A stretch of 64,000 nucleotides of DNA from Streptacidiphilus jiangxiensis (GTDB lineage: Bacteria > Actinomycetota > Actinomycetes > Streptomycetales > Streptomycetaceae): the NCBI RefSeq assembly GCF_900109465.1, contig NZ_FOAZ01000015.1:124001-188000 (forward strand), read 5' to 3'. Position numbers and translations under genes: made by a program. This document shows, one piece after another, positions 25,227 to 33,397 of the stretch (position 1 is its first letter; the number at the start of each line of letters is the position of its first letter). The notes beneath the pieces were generated by a model that worked only from the letters and a program-made list of their open reading frames with translations, did no database searches and was not told the DNA's origin.

Positions 25227-25970
25227 ATGACTGCTCCGTACGTCCCCGCAGCCACCTCCCCGTACCCGCCCTCCGTCGACGTCAGCGAGCTCGGGCCGGG
25301 CGTCTTCACCTACTGGGCCAAGCGCTGGAGCAAGTGGCGGTTGTTCTCCGGCTGGTTCATGATCGTGATCTCGCTGGTCTCGATCATCCTCAGCCCGCTC
25401 GCGATCCTCTTCGGCGTCATGCTCTTCCGCAGCCCCAACTTCTCCAGGAAGGCCCGGGCCAAGCGCATCGACCTGCACCAGCACGGCATCGCCCTCCATG
25501 AGGAGCAGGGGCTGGTGGCGGCCTACCGCTTCGACCAGATATCGGTCGCGCAGCGGATCACCGAGAACTACTACAACGGCTTCAAGACCGGCACCGCCTA
25601 CCTGCTGACGGTGACCGGCGCGGACGGCCGCAGCTCCAAGATCACGCAGTTCTACGACAACATCGGCCACCTCGCCCAGGCCCTCCAGCAGGGCGTCATG
25701 GACGCGCAGTTCGGCCGGGCCGTGGCCACCGCGCAGGCCGGCTACCCGGTCACCTTCGGCCCGTTCACGGTCACCCCGCAGGGGCTGGTCTGCGGCCAGA
25801 AGCACACGGTCACCTGGCCGCTGCTCGACCGCGTCGTGGTTTCCTCGGGCACCGTCCGGATCATGGTGCACGGCCGCCGTACCGCGCTGGTCGCCAAGCC
25901 GATCCACGAGATCCCCAACTTCGCGCTGTTCCTGGCGCTGGTCAGCAACGTCCGCGCCACCCAGGGCTGA
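25227..25970 (+). CDS. DUF6585-like protein with one or two membrane segments
   Basis: The 247-residue protein has a short N-terminal Pro-rich part, a hydrophobic hairpin at about residues 43-72 ([29 protein letters not shown]) and a soluble beta-rich remainder ([31 protein letters not shown]). It resembles the DUF6585 family of streptomycetes. It interrupts the usual contact between the SCO1664-family gene and mshC. RBS-like AGGAAG lies about nine bases before ATG 25227. Function unknown. Confidence 0.75.
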   Translation: MTAPYVPAATSPYPPSVDVSELGPGVFTYWAKRWSKWRLFSGWFMIVISLVSIILSPLAILFGVMLFRSPNFSRKARAKRIDLHQHGIALHEEQGLVAAYRFDQISVAQRITENYYNGFKTGTAYLLTVTGADGRSSKITQFYDNIGHLAQALQQGVMDAQFGRAVATAQAGYPVTFGPFTVTPQGLVCGQKHTVTWPLLDRVVVSSGTVRIMVHGRRTALVAKPIHEIPNFALFLALVSNVRATQG

Positions 25971-26076
25971 CCTCACCCGTCCGGGTGGGGGGAGAAGGGG
26001 AGTGTTCGTCCGGTTTCGGCCGGTCGCCGGGCCGATTGGCCGAGAAGGTCGTTAGCGGATCGAATGATCGTCCGGT

Positions 26077-26082
26077 TAGAGT
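26077..26082 (+). promoter_or_regulatory. Leaderless -10 box (TAGAGT) of mshC
   Basis: TAGAGT ends seven bases before ATG 26090, and no Shine-Dalgarno sequence lies in between. Confidence 0.6.
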
Positions 26083-26089
26083 CAGACAT

Positions 26090-27316
26090 ATGCATGCCTG
26101 GCCCGCTTCCGAGGTGCCCCTGCTACCAGGCAAGGGGCACCCTCTGCGCATTCACGACACCGCGTCGGGCGAGCTGCGGACGACCACACCCGGGCAGACC
26201 GCCCGGCTGTACGTCTGCGGCATCACCCCCTACGACGCCACCCATCTCGGCCACGCGGCCACCTACAACGCTTTCGACCTGGTGCAGCGCATCTGGTTGG
26301 ACGCGGGCCACCAGGTCGTCTACGTGCAGAACGTCACCGACATCGACGACCCGCTGCTGGAGCGGGCCGTCGCGACCGGTGAGGACTGGGTGGCGCTGGC
26401 CGAGCGTGAGACCGCGCTGTTCCGTGAGGACATGACGGCGCTCCGGCTGCTGCCCCCGGCCCACTACGTCGGCGCGGTCGAGTCGATCCCGCTGATCGTG
26501 CCGATCATCCAGGACCTGCTGGCCAAGGGTGCCGCCTACGAGCTCGACGGCGACATCTACTTCTCCGTCGCCTCCGACAAGCACTTCGGCGAGGTCTCCG
26601 GCTACGACGCGGAGCAGATGCTCCGCTTCTTCGGCGAGCGCGGCGGCGACCCGGACCGTCCGGGCAAGAAGAACCGCCTCGACCCGCTGCTGTGGCTCGC
26701 GCAGCGCCCCGGCGAGCCCGCCTGGGACACCGCGCTCGGCCACGGCCGTCCCGGCTGGCACGTCGAGTGCGTGGCGATCGCCCTGCAGCACCTGGGCATG
26801 GGCTTCGACATCCAGGGCGGCGGCAGCGACCTGGTCTTCCCGCATCACGAGATGGGCGCCTCGCACGCCCAGGTGCACAGCGACACGCACCCCTACGCCA
26901 AGTACTACGTGCACGCGGGCATGGTCGCCCTCGACGGCGAGAAGATGTCCAAGTCGCGTGGCAACCTCGTCTTCGTCTCCGCGCTGCGTCGGGACGGCGT
27001 CGACCCCGCCGCGATCCGGCTGGCGCTGCTCAACCACCACTACCGCAGCGACTGGGAGTGGACCGACGGGGACCTGCGCGGCGCGCAGGACCGCCTGGCC
27101 CGCTGGCGTGCGGCGGTCTCCCGCCCGGACGGCCCCGACGCGACCGCGCTCCTCGCCGAGGTCCGCGCGGCCCTGGCCGAGGACCTCGACGCCCCGCGGG
27201 CGCTCGCCCTGATCGACGCCTGGGCTGCGAAGCAGTCCACGGACGGCGGCGAGGACACCAGCGCACCAGGGCTCGTCTCCCGCCTGGCCGACGCGCTGCT
27301 GGGCGTCGCCCTGTAG
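26090..27316 (+). CDS. mshC: Cysteine:1D-myo-inositol 2-amino-2-deoxy-glucopyranoside ligase
   Basis: The 408-residue enzyme is a class-I tRNA-synthetase-fold ligase that joins Cys to GlcN-inositol with ATP in mycothiol synthesis. Visible motifs are HIGH (THLGH in [15 protein letters not shown]), KMSKS (EKMSKSRGN), and zinc ligands in [19 protein letters not shown] and FPHHEMG. Its length equals that of known MshC, and it lacks the C-terminal anticodon-binding region of CysS. ATG 26090 is preferred; the open frame reaches 25985 without family similarity. Located behind the histidine phosphatase/DUF3090/SCO1664 set, as in other streptomycetes. Confidence 0.96.
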   Translation: MHAWPASEVPLLPGKGHPLRIHDTASGELRTTTPGQTARLYVCGITPYDATHLGHAATYNAFDLVQRIWLDAGHQVVYVQNVTDIDDPLLERAVATGEDWVALAERETALFREDMTALRLLPPAHYVGAVESIPLIVPIIQDLLAKGAAYELDGDIYFSVASDKHFGEVSGYDAEQMLRFFGERGGDPDRPGKKNRLDPLLWLAQRPGEPAWDTALGHGRPGWHVECVAIALQHLGMGFDIQGGGSDLVFPHHEMGASHAQVHSDTHPYAKYYVHAGMVALDGEKMSKSRGNLVFVSALRRDGVDPAAIRLALLNHHYRSDWEWTDGDLRGAQDRLARWRAAVSRPDGPDATALLAEVRAALAEDLDAPRALALIDAWAAKQSTDGGEDTSAPGLVSRLADALLGVAL

Positions 27317-27347
27317 TCGGTTTCGCTCCCGCCTGTAGTTGCACGAT

Positions 27348-27454
27348 CGAGGGGCGCGAGGAACTGCGCGACAAGCCACCGTGCGTGGTGAGTCGCTCAG
27401 CGAGCAGGGCCATCCGCACACGGTGGTTGCTCGCGCAGTTCCTCGCGCCCCTCG
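27348..27454. repeat. 107-bp palindromic repeat between convergent genes
   Basis: Outer arms 27348-27371 and 27431-27454 are 24-bp perfect inverted repeats (core GGGGCGCGAGGAACTGCGCG). Inner segments (CCACCGTG near 27376, CACGGTGG near 27419) extend the stem. Sequences with this core are, to my knowledge, scattered in many copies through streptomycete genomes, often at gene ends. It starts 32 bp after mshC and covers the last codons and stop of the convergent glycosyltransferase gene, so it may act as a bidirectional terminator. Confidence 0.88.
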
Positions 27455-28602
27455 CGCATCGGCGCCGGGTACGTCCGTCCCTTCCAGGCGGCCCCCCGGC
27501 CGCGCCAGTGCTGGATCGCCGAGTCCACGGTCATCAGCAGGTAGAGCGCGGCCGTGAACGGCAGCAGCAGCGCCTCGCGCGCCGGGCGGCCGTAGTAGGC
27601 GAGCATCGGTCGGAACGTGTACGTCATCAGGGCCCACGCGGCCAGCGCCGGAAGGGCGACCGTCGGTGCGAGCACCAGCGCGCCGACGACGGTCAGGACC
27701 GGCGGGACCAGGTAGACCAGGACGAGCCCCAGCACCGTCCCGATCAGCAGGAACACGTTGTGCCGCAGCTGCGCGTACGCACTGCGGGAGACCATCCGCC
27801 AGAGCTGACCGAGCTCGGGGTAGGGGCGGACGCTGTCCACGTGGTCGGCCAGGCCCAGCCAGGTGCGGCCGCCGCCGCGCTTGACCAGGCGGGCCAGGTT
27901 GACGTCGTCGATCACCGCGCCGCGGATCGCGGCGACCCCGCCGGCGCGGGCGAGCGCCTCGCGGCGCACCAGCGTGCAGCCGCCGGCCGCGGCCGCGGTG
28001 CGCGAGCCCGGCTTGTTGCTCCAGCGGAACGGGTACAGCTGCGCGAAGAAGTAGACGAAGGCGGGCACGATCAACTGCTCCCAGCGGGTGCGCACGCTGA
28101 GCCGCGCCATCTGCGACACCAGGTCGTAGCCGCTCTCGGCCGAGGCGACCAGACGTTCCAGGGAGTCCGGCTCGTGGGCGATGTCGGCGTCGGTGAGCAG
28201 CAGGTAGTCGACGTCCCCGGCCAGTTCGACACCGTGGCGCAGGGCCCAGAGCTTGCCGGTCCAGCCGGTCGGCGGTTCGCCGGGGGAGGTGACGGTCAGC
28301 GGCAGCGCGCCGGGCGCGGCGCCGAGGTGGCGGGCCAGCTCGCCGGTGCCGTCGGTGCTGCCGTCGTCGACGAGGACGACGCGGGCCTCGCCTGCGTACC
28401 GCTGGGCCAGCAGCGACGGCAGGCTGAGCGGCAGCACCTCCGCCTCGTCGCGGGCGGGGACGACGACGGCCACGCTCGGGCGGGGGCCGTCGGCCCGCCC
28501 CGGTGGCAGCCGCACGTCGGTGCGCCAGAAGCCGCCCTGGCAGAAGGTCAGCCACAGCCAGGTGAGCAGGGACAGGCACGCGATCAAGGTCAGTACCGTC
28601 AC
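27397..28602 (-). CDS. HpnB-like family 2 glycosyltransferase
   Basis: The 401 residues have an N-terminal TM helix (about 1-22), a GT-A domain with VAVVVPARDEAEVLPLSLPSLL, VLVDDGSTDGT and DVDYLLLTDADI (DxD), an RWSNKPGSRTAAAAGGCTLVRREAL region and RGAVIDDVNLARLVKRGG, then several C-terminal TM helices. This matches hopene-associated HpnB glycosyltransferases, although no other hopanoid gene is present. The last 20 residues or so (EGREELREQPP...) are encoded by the 27348-27454 palindromic repeat, so the native C-terminus has probably been replaced or extended. Confidence 0.85.
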   Translation of the reverse strand: MTVLTLIACLSLLTWLWLTFCQGGFWRTDVRLPPGRADGPRPSVAVVVPARDEAEVLPLSLPSLLAQRYAGEARVVLVDDGSTDGTGELARHLGAAPGALPLTVTSPGEPPTGWTGKLWALRHGVELAGDVDYLLLTDADIAHEPDSLERLVASAESGYDLVSQMARLSVRTRWEQLIVPAFVYFFAQLYPFRWSNKPGSRTAAAAGGCTLVRREALARAGGVAAIRGAVIDDVNLARLVKRGGGRTWLGLADHVDSVRPYPELGQLWRMVSRSAYAQLRHNVFLLIGTVLGLVLVYLVPPVLTVVGALVLAPTVALPALAAWALMTYTFRPMLAYYGRPAREALLLPFTAALYLLMTVDSAIQHWRGRGAAWKGRTYPAPMREGREELREQPPCADGPAR

Positions 28603-28617
28603 GCGCGCGAGTATGCC

Positions 28618-28667
28618 GCACCCGGCCCCGGGTCGGGGCCGGGTGCGTCCCGTCCGGCGTGCCGGAC
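28618..28667 (-). terminator. Tandem hairpins between DUF4234 and glycosyltransferase genes
   Basis: A 13-bp perfect stem (28618-28630 with 28634-28646, 3-base loop) is followed by GTCCGGC/GCCGGAC (28652-28658 with 28661-28667). They lie directly after the DUF4234 stop on the minus strand. Confidence 0.75.
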
Positions 28668-28681
28668 GCGGGGGCCGTCGG

Positions 28682-29110
28682 TCAGGCGGCGAGGGTGACC
28701 TGGGTGCCCTCGGCGGCGCCCTGGTAGGCGTCGACGACCAGGTTGAGCTCCTTCTGGATGTACCAGACGTTCAGGCCGAAGACGAGGGCCAGCCAGCAGC
28801 TCGCGGCGGGGCTGCAGGTGACCGGGATGCCGGCCGCGCGCTGGGCCGCGGCCACGGCCTTGCCCGTGTTGTAGTACGAGACCAGCGGCGCCACGCAGGT
28901 CCAGCCCAGGAAGAGCAGGACGCAGAGGCTGCCGCCGGGGCTGAGCTCCAGGCGCTGGTCGAAGTTCTTCAGCTCCTTGTGGATCTTGAAGTACCAGACC
29001 AGCGGGTAGATGCCGAGGGTGATGATCGGAAGGCCGAGCCAGACGGCCACCGAGCCACGGCGCTTCATCGCCAGGCCGGTGAGGGGGGTGGTCGTGGTGG
29101 CTTGCTGCAC
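28682..29110 (-). CDS. DUF4234-like membrane protein
   Basis: The 142-residue protein has the DUF4234 pattern: hydrophobic segment 1 with ITLGIYPLVWYFKIHKELKNFD, a second pair of TM segments (SLCVLLFLGWTCVAPLVSYYNTGKAVAAAQ) and SCWLALVFGLNVWYIQKELNLVVDAY. GTG 29110 is chosen since GGAG lies six bases upstream; longer frames add sequence unlike the family. It is monocistronic with tandem hairpins downstream. Function unknown. Confidence 0.82.
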   Translation of the reverse strand: MQQATTTTPLTGLAMKRRGSVAVWLGLPIITLGIYPLVWYFKIHKELKNFDQRLELSPGGSLCVLLFLGWTCVAPLVSYYNTGKAVAAAQRAAGIPVTCSPAASCWLALVFGLNVWYIQKELNLVVDAYQGAAEGTQVTLAA

Positions 29111-29286
29111 GAATTGCTCCAAGGATCGTTGATCGTTCTGATGGGCGGCGCTCAGCGTTCCAGCTGCGCGGGGAGTCCGTGTGCGAGGTTGCCAGAACGT
29201 GATCTTGGTGTCGTGCAACGTTCACCTCTGGCCGGGGTGGCAGCGCCGCCGAGGTCCGACACGAGCCGTCGTGAGCGGGGATCGGA

Positions 29287-29292
29287 TAGGGT
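29287..29292 (+). promoter_or_regulatory. Leaderless -10 box (TAGGGT) of the racemase-like gene
   Basis: TAGGGT ends eight bases before GTG 29301; no ribosome binding site is present. Confidence 0.5.
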
Positions 29293-29300
29293 CGGACGCT

Positions 29301-30059
29301 GTGAAGATCGCACTGATGGACTCCGGAATCGGCCTGCTCCCCGCGGCTGCCGTGCTGCGTGCGCTGCGTCCCGACGTCGACCTCGTGCTGTCACAGGACC
29401 CCGACGGCATGCCCTGGGGCCCCCGTACGACCGAGGGCATCATCGAGCACGCGCTCGCGGTGGCCCGCGCGGCGGCCGAGCAGAAGCCGGACGCGCTCGT
29501 GGTCGCCTGCAACACCGCGACCGTGCACGCCCTGGAGGCGATCCGCGCGGAGCTGGAGCCCGACATTCCCGTGATCGGCACCGTCCCCGCGATCAAGCCG
29601 GCTGCGGCAGGTGGCGGATCCGTCGCGATCTGGGCCACCCCGGCCACCACCGGCAGCGCCTATCAGCGCGGCCTGATCCGCGACTTCGCGTCCGGCGCGG
29701 ACGTCGCCGAGATCCCGTGCCCCGGCTTGGCCGACGCCGTCGAATACGCGCGGCCGGAGCAGATCACCGAGATCGTCGCGGCCGCCGCGGCGCAGACGCC
29801 CGCAGGCACCCGCGCGCTCGTCCTGGGCTGCACGCACTACGAGCTGGTCGCCGCCGAGATCGCCGCCGCGCTGGCCGACAGCTGCCCGGGGCTGGAGTTG
29901 TTCGGCTCGGCCCGCGCCGTCGTCGAGCAGGCGCTGCGCCGGGCCCGGCCGCTCCGCGAGACCGGGGAGGGGAGCCTCACCGTGCTGCGCAGCGGCCGCG
30001 AGGAGTCGCTGCCCGCCGAGGCGCTCGTCTACCCCGAGGGCCGCGCGCTCCTGGCGTGA
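29301..30059 (+). CDS. Aspartate/glutamate racemase-like protein
   Basis: The 252-residue protein has both catalytic Cys motifs of the Asp/Glu racemase superfamily: VVACNTATVHALEAIR and LVLGCTHYELVAAEI. The start KIALMDSGIGLLPAAAVLRAL is MurI-like (DSGIGG). Unlike a housekeeping MurI it lacks nearby cell-wall or rph/rdgB genes and the second Gly of DSGxGG, so a paralogue acting on glutamate or a related amino acid is possible. GTG 29301 is chosen over the upstream open frame because the conserved strand starts right there. Confidence 0.88.
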   Translation: MKIALMDSGIGLLPAAAVLRALRPDVDLVLSQDPDGMPWGPRTTEGIIEHALAVARAAAEQKPDALVVACNTATVHALEAIRAELEPDIPVIGTVPAIKPAAAGGGSVAIWATPATTGSAYQRGLIRDFASGADVAEIPCPGLADAVEYARPEQITEIVAAAAAQTPAGTRALVLGCTHYELVAAEIAAALADSCPGLELFGSARAVVEQALRRARPLRETGEGSLTVLRSGREESLPAEALVYPEGRALLA

Positions 30060-30078
30060 GGTCGACCCGGCCGATCAG

Positions 30079-30513
30079 TCAGGAGCCCGCCCCGGTGGGC
30101 GTGGCGGTTCGCGGTCGGCGGGCGGTCTTGTCGTGGGTGGCCCGCTCGTCCGCCGAGGCGAGCCAGAAGTAGACCGGCGGCAGGCCCAGTTCGATCACCG
30201 TCAGGGCGATCTGGAACCACTGCGGCCAGCCGTGCAGGGCGAGGGAGAGCAGCCGGCCCAGCCCACCGAGCAGGAAGACCCCGGCCAGCAGGCGGACCGC
30301 CGCGGCCGGGATCGGGTGTTGCCGGGCGGCCCAGAGCCACGCCAGCCCGTAGCCGACGAAGCTCGCGCCCATGAAGCGTCCCCAGCTGTCGACCGTGGTG
30401 CCCGCGTGCGCGGCGCCCGGGATCGCGGCGTTGCCGAGGAGGACGTGGAAGATGCCGATCGCCACGCAGGACCAGCCCATGAGCTGGAGGAGCAGGCGCA
30501 GAGTCCGGGCCAT
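30079..30513 (-). CDS. DUF4345-like four-helix membrane protein
   Basis: The 144-residue protein has four TM helices (LLLQLMGWSCVAIGIFHVLLG; FMGASFVGYGLAWLW; AVRLLAGVFLLGGLGRLLSLAL; FQIALTVIELGLPPVYFWLA) and a basic C-terminal tail, consistent with DUF4345. ATG 30513 is used; GTG 30522 is possible. It is divergent from a TetR gene, and the space between contains a mirrored pair of operator-like sites, so the TetR protein probably represses it. Confidence 0.78.
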   Translation of the reverse strand: MARTLRLLLQLMGWSCVAIGIFHVLLGNAAIPGAAHAGTTVDSWGRFMGASFVGYGLAWLWAARQHPIPAAAVRLLAGVFLLGGLGRLLSLALHGWPQWFQIALTVIELGLPPVYFWLASADERATHDKTARRPRTATPTGAGS

Positions 30514-30548
30514 GGCCACCACCCCGTTCGTCGCCCGAAGGCGTACTA

Positions 30549-30566
30549 AGTTGACGTGTGTCTACT
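30549..30566. promoter_or_regulatory. Operator-like site 1 for the divergent TetR pair
   Basis: AGTTGACGTGTGTCTACT matches the reverse complement of the site at 30593-30610 at 14 of 18 positions. The core GACNNNNGTC is itself palindromic. It lies 36 bp before the DUF4345 start. Confidence 0.6.
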
Positions 30567-30592
30567 AGTCCTGGCTCCAGCGTGGGCCCGTA

Positions 30593-30610
30593 AGTAGACG
30601 CGTGTCAAGT
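30593..30610. promoter_or_regulatory. Operator-like site 2 for the divergent TetR pair
   Basis: AGTAGACGCGTGTCAAGT is the mirrored copy of site 1, abutting the -10 box of the TetR gene. The arrangement suggests autorepression. Confidence 0.6.
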
Positions 30611-30615
30611 AAGGT
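30610..30615 (+). promoter_or_regulatory. Leaderless -10 box (TAAGGT) of the TetR gene
   Basis: TAAGGT ends six bases before GTG 30622 and overlaps the edge of operator site 2. Confidence 0.55.
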
Positions 30616-30621
30616 GGTCGC

Positions 30622-31263
30622 GTGCCGTCACCCCGTCAGCGCCTCCATCCGGCCGACCGTCGCGCCCAGCTCCTCTCGGTCGGCGCGCGGTTGTTCGCCG
30701 AGCACCCCTACGAGGACGTGCTGATGGAGGAGGTCGCCGGGCAGGCGGGCGTCTCCCGGGCGTTGCTCTACCGTCATTTCTCCAGCAAGCACGAGCTCTT
30801 CGCGGCCGTCTACCAGGAGGCCGCCGACCGGCTGCTCACCGAGACGCGCCTCGACCCGGCCGACTCCCTGCTCGACCAGATCGTCCAGGGCATGGACGTG
30901 CACCTGGACTACTTCATCGCCAACCGCAACGCCGTGCTCGCCGCCAACCGGGTCCTGGCCGGTGACCCCGTCATTCAGACGATCATGAACGGCGAGCTGG
31001 ACGCCCTGCGCGCACGCCTGCTCACCGTCCTGGACCTCGCCGACGAGACCACCCGGGCCGCGGTCTCCGCGGTGGTGCGCGCCTGGCTGGTGTTCGTCCA
31101 GGTCCTCGTCGTCGACTGGCTCACCGAGGAGACCTGCAGTCGCGCCGCGCTGCGCGACGTCTTCGTCGGCTCCCTGCTCGGCGCGCTGCAGCCGCTGCTC
31201 CCCGCCCACGTGGCCGCCGCCGCGCTGCCACCGGTTCGGCCGGGGGCCCCGGCGCCCGAGTGA
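30622..31263 (+). CDS. TetR-family regulator
   Basis: The 213-residue protein has an N-terminal helix-turn-helix (about 12-60, RRAQLLSVGARLFAEHPYEDVLMEEVAGQAGVSRALLYRHFSSKHELFAAVY) and an alpha-helical ligand/dimer domain (HLDYFIANRNAVLAANRVLAGDPVIQTIMNGELDALRARLL). It is divergent from the DUF4345 membrane protein gene. Its own start is GTG 30622 with a leaderless promoter flanked by mirrored operators, so it probably controls itself and the membrane protein. Ligand unknown. Confidence 0.93.
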   Translation: MPSPRQRLHPADRRAQLLSVGARLFAEHPYEDVLMEEVAGQAGVSRALLYRHFSSKHELFAAVYQEAADRLLTETRLDPADSLLDQIVQGMDVHLDYFIANRNAVLAANRVLAGDPVIQTIMNGELDALRARLLTVLDLADETTRAAVSAVVRAWLVFVQVLVVDWLTEETCSRAALRDVFVGSLLGALQPLLPAHVAAAALPPVRPGAPAPE

Positions 31264-31276
31264 GGGGCGGGGGGTC

Positions 31277-32185
31277 TCAGACCACCTCGGCGCCGCGCAG
31301 GCGGCGGGAGGTGGCCGGCGCCCACGCCGACAGGGCCGCGTCCAGGCGGGCCCGGGCCGTGCGCGCCTCGACGCGGATCCGGCTGATGCAGAGCTGGTCC
31401 GGCAGGCCGCACGTCGGATCGACCAGGCGGCCGTCGTTGCGGAACGCGCTGCCGTACCCGAGCTCGCGCAGCAGCGCCACCGCGCGCAGGTCGTGCACGT
31501 CGTCCGGGTAGGCGAAGGAGGTGATCGGCACGCCCGTCAGCTTGGCCAGCCGGTCGTGGCCGCCGCGCACCTCCTCGCGCAGCGTGTAGTCGTCGCAACG
31601 GTCCAGGCGGGCGTGGTCCAGGCCGTGGTTGCCGACCGAGATGCCCGCGTCGAGCAGCAGGTGCAGATCGGCGCTGGTGAGCTGCGGAGCGGAGGGGGTC
31701 CGGTGGCGGGCCGTCACCCGCAGCTCGGCCAGGCTGCGGCGCCGGTCCGGGTCGGGCAGGGCCGCGAGCGCTGCGGCCACCGAGCCGCCCGCGCGACCGG
31801 AGAGGCTGCGGGCCCAGCCGCCCTCGCCGACCAGGAACTCCGCCTCGTCCCACCAGTACGGGTCGTCCGTGTCGACCAGACCCGCCACGGCGAACACCAC
31901 GGCGGGCACGGCACGGGCCGCCAGCACCGGCAGCGCCTGCGTGACCACGTCGCGGTGGCCGTGCTCGAACGTGATCAGCACACTGTGCGGCGGCAGCGGC
32001 GCCCCGCCGGACATCGCCCGCTGCACCTGCCCGGCCGACACCGGCGTGGCGGACTTCAGCACCCGGTCCAGCTGGGCGGCGAACACGCCCCGGTCGCGCA
32101 CCTCGCGGAAGGTCAGCACCGCGAGCCGCCGACTGGTCCGTGCGCGCAGCAGCGGCACAGGTGAGGCGAGGGTCGGCTGTCGCAC
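31277..32185 (-). CDS. Polysaccharide-deacetylase-fold protein with altered active site
   Basis: The 302 residues follow the NodB fold: LAVLTFREV, VLITFEHGHRDVVTQALPVLAARAVPAVVFAVAGLV, then GISVGNHGLDHARLDRCDD (HxxxH metal pair) and ITSFAYPDDVHDLRAVALLRELGYGSAFRN. The first metal motif, normally TFDDG, reads TFEHG, so the catalytic base and metal Asp are replaced. There is no signal peptide, so it is cytoplasmic or inactive. GTG 32185 is chosen because GGAAGGAAA lies a few bases upstream. Neighbours (a convergent TetR gene, a divergent spermidine-synthase-like gene) give no pathway. Confidence 0.8.
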   Translation of the reverse strand: MRQPTLASPVPLLRARTSRRLAVLTFREVRDRGVFAAQLDRVLKSATPVSAGQVQRAMSGGAPLPPHSVLITFEHGHRDVVTQALPVLAARAVPAVVFAVAGLVDTDDPYWWDEAEFLVGEGGWARSLSGRAGGSVAAALAALPDPDRRRSLAELRVTARHRTPSAPQLTSADLHLLLDAGISVGNHGLDHARLDRCDDYTLREEVRGGHDRLAKLTGVPITSFAYPDDVHDLRAVALLRELGYGSAFRNDGRLVDPTCGLPDQLCISRIRVEARTARARLDAALSAWAPATSRRLRGAEVV

Positions 32186-32372
32186 AGGCTTTCCTTCCGT
32201 CAGTGCGTCGGACACATGGAAGACATCCGTCGGCCGCTGATGGTTGTACGCGGTGCGACGTCTTTTCGTGCCGATTTCGTCGGGGCTCGGTGTGCGGATG
32301 GTGTGCGGAGCGTGAGCGGCCGGTTCTCCGGCCGGTTTCCCCGCCGGCGCGGCGACCGCGGACAATGAGCGT

Positions 32373-33320
32373 ATGAACGAGCAGGCCCGGGCGGAAGCCA
32401 TGCGACAGGATCGACAGGAAGCAGTGAGCGAACCGGAAGAAGCGCGGCTTCCGCAGGAGTCGCTGCAGGAGGCCGAGGACACTCCCGTGTTCCGCCAGGT
32501 CGACCTCGGGTTCGCCCGGCTGCTGCCCGACCTCGACCGCTCCCGCGCCTGGCTGCTCACGATGGACGGCACCCCGCAGTCCTACGTCGACCTCGACGAC
32601 CCGCGGCACCTTGAGTTCGAGTACGTCCAGCGGCTGGCCCACGTCGTCGACCTGTGCGCGGAACCGGGCCTTCCGATCACCGCCCTCCACCTCGGCGGCG
32701 GCGCGCTCACGCTGCCGCGCTACCTCGCCGCGACCCGCCCCGGCTCCCGCCAACGCGTCGCGGAGCTGGACGCGGGCCTGATCGCCCTGGTCCGCGAGGT
32801 CCTGCCGTGGGACGCCGCGGCCGAGCTCGCCGTCGAGGCGGCGGACGCCCGCGCCTGCCTGGAGGCGGCACCCGCGGCGAGCGCCGACCTGATCGTCACC
32901 GACGTCTTCGGCGGCTCCGGCGGCCACACCGTCCCGGCGACGCTCACCTCACTGGAGTTCCTGCGCGCCGCCTCCGCCGCGCTCCGGCCCGACGGCGTCT
33001 ACGCGGCCAACCTCGCCGACGGCGCACCCCTCGACTTCGTCCGCGGCCAGGTGGCCACGGCCGCGGCGGTCTTCCCCGAGCTGGCCCTCGTCGCCGAGGC
33101 CTCCGTGCTGCGCGGGCGCCGCTACGGCAACCTCGTCCTGGTCGCCTCGCACCGCCCGCTGCCGGTCGAGGCGCTGACCCGCCGCACCGCGGGCGACCCG
33201 TTCCCCGCACGCGTGGTCGCCGACGAGCGCCTCGTGGCCTTCGCCCGCCGCGCACCCGTCGTCACGGACGCCGACGCGGTCCCCTCGCCGCCCCCTCCGA
33301 CGGGTGCGTTCGCGGTGTGA
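32373..33320 (+). CDS. Spermidine-synthase-like methyltransferase-fold protein
   Basis: The 315-residue protein has an N-terminal polar extension (1-40) and a Rossmann aminopropyltransferase-like domain: AWLLTMDGTPQSYVDLDDPRHLEFEYVQRL, ITALHLGGGALTLPRYLAATRPGSRQRVAELDAGL, DLIVTDVFGGSGGHTVPATLTSLEFL. The polyamine-binding residues of true SpeE are only partly visible. Such proteins are common orphans in streptomycetes and often act without a polyamine partner. No other polyamine gene lies nearby, so the substrate is unknown. Confidence 0.88.
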   Translation: MNEQARAEAMRQDRQEAVSEPEEARLPQESLQEAEDTPVFRQVDLGFARLLPDLDRSRAWLLTMDGTPQSYVDLDDPRHLEFEYVQRLAHVVDLCAEPGLPITALHLGGGALTLPRYLAATRPGSRQRVAELDAGLIALVREVLPWDAAAELAVEAADARACLEAAPAASADLIVTDVFGGSGGHTVPATLTSLEFLRAASAALRPDGVYAANLADGAPLDFVRGQVATAAAVFPELALVAEASVLRGRRYGNLVLVASHRPLPVEALTRRTAGDPFPARVVADERLVAFARRAPVVTDADAVPSPPPPTGAFAV

Positions 33321-33397
33321 CGGCCCGACGGCCCGACGGCCCGCAGCCAGGCTCGGAAGCCCGTCGGCCGGGACGGTGGGCGTGAGGTGGTGGGGGC

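Noticed and set aside
27397..28602. A hopanoid biosynthesis cluster, suggested by the HpnB-like protein
   Set aside because: No squalene/hopene cyclase, HpnC/D/E or other hpn gene lies in the window.
29301..30059. Calling this gene murI (essential glutamate racemase)
   Set aside because: The DSGIGG motif is altered (DSGIGL) and the usual neighbours are absent, so a paralogue is as likely.
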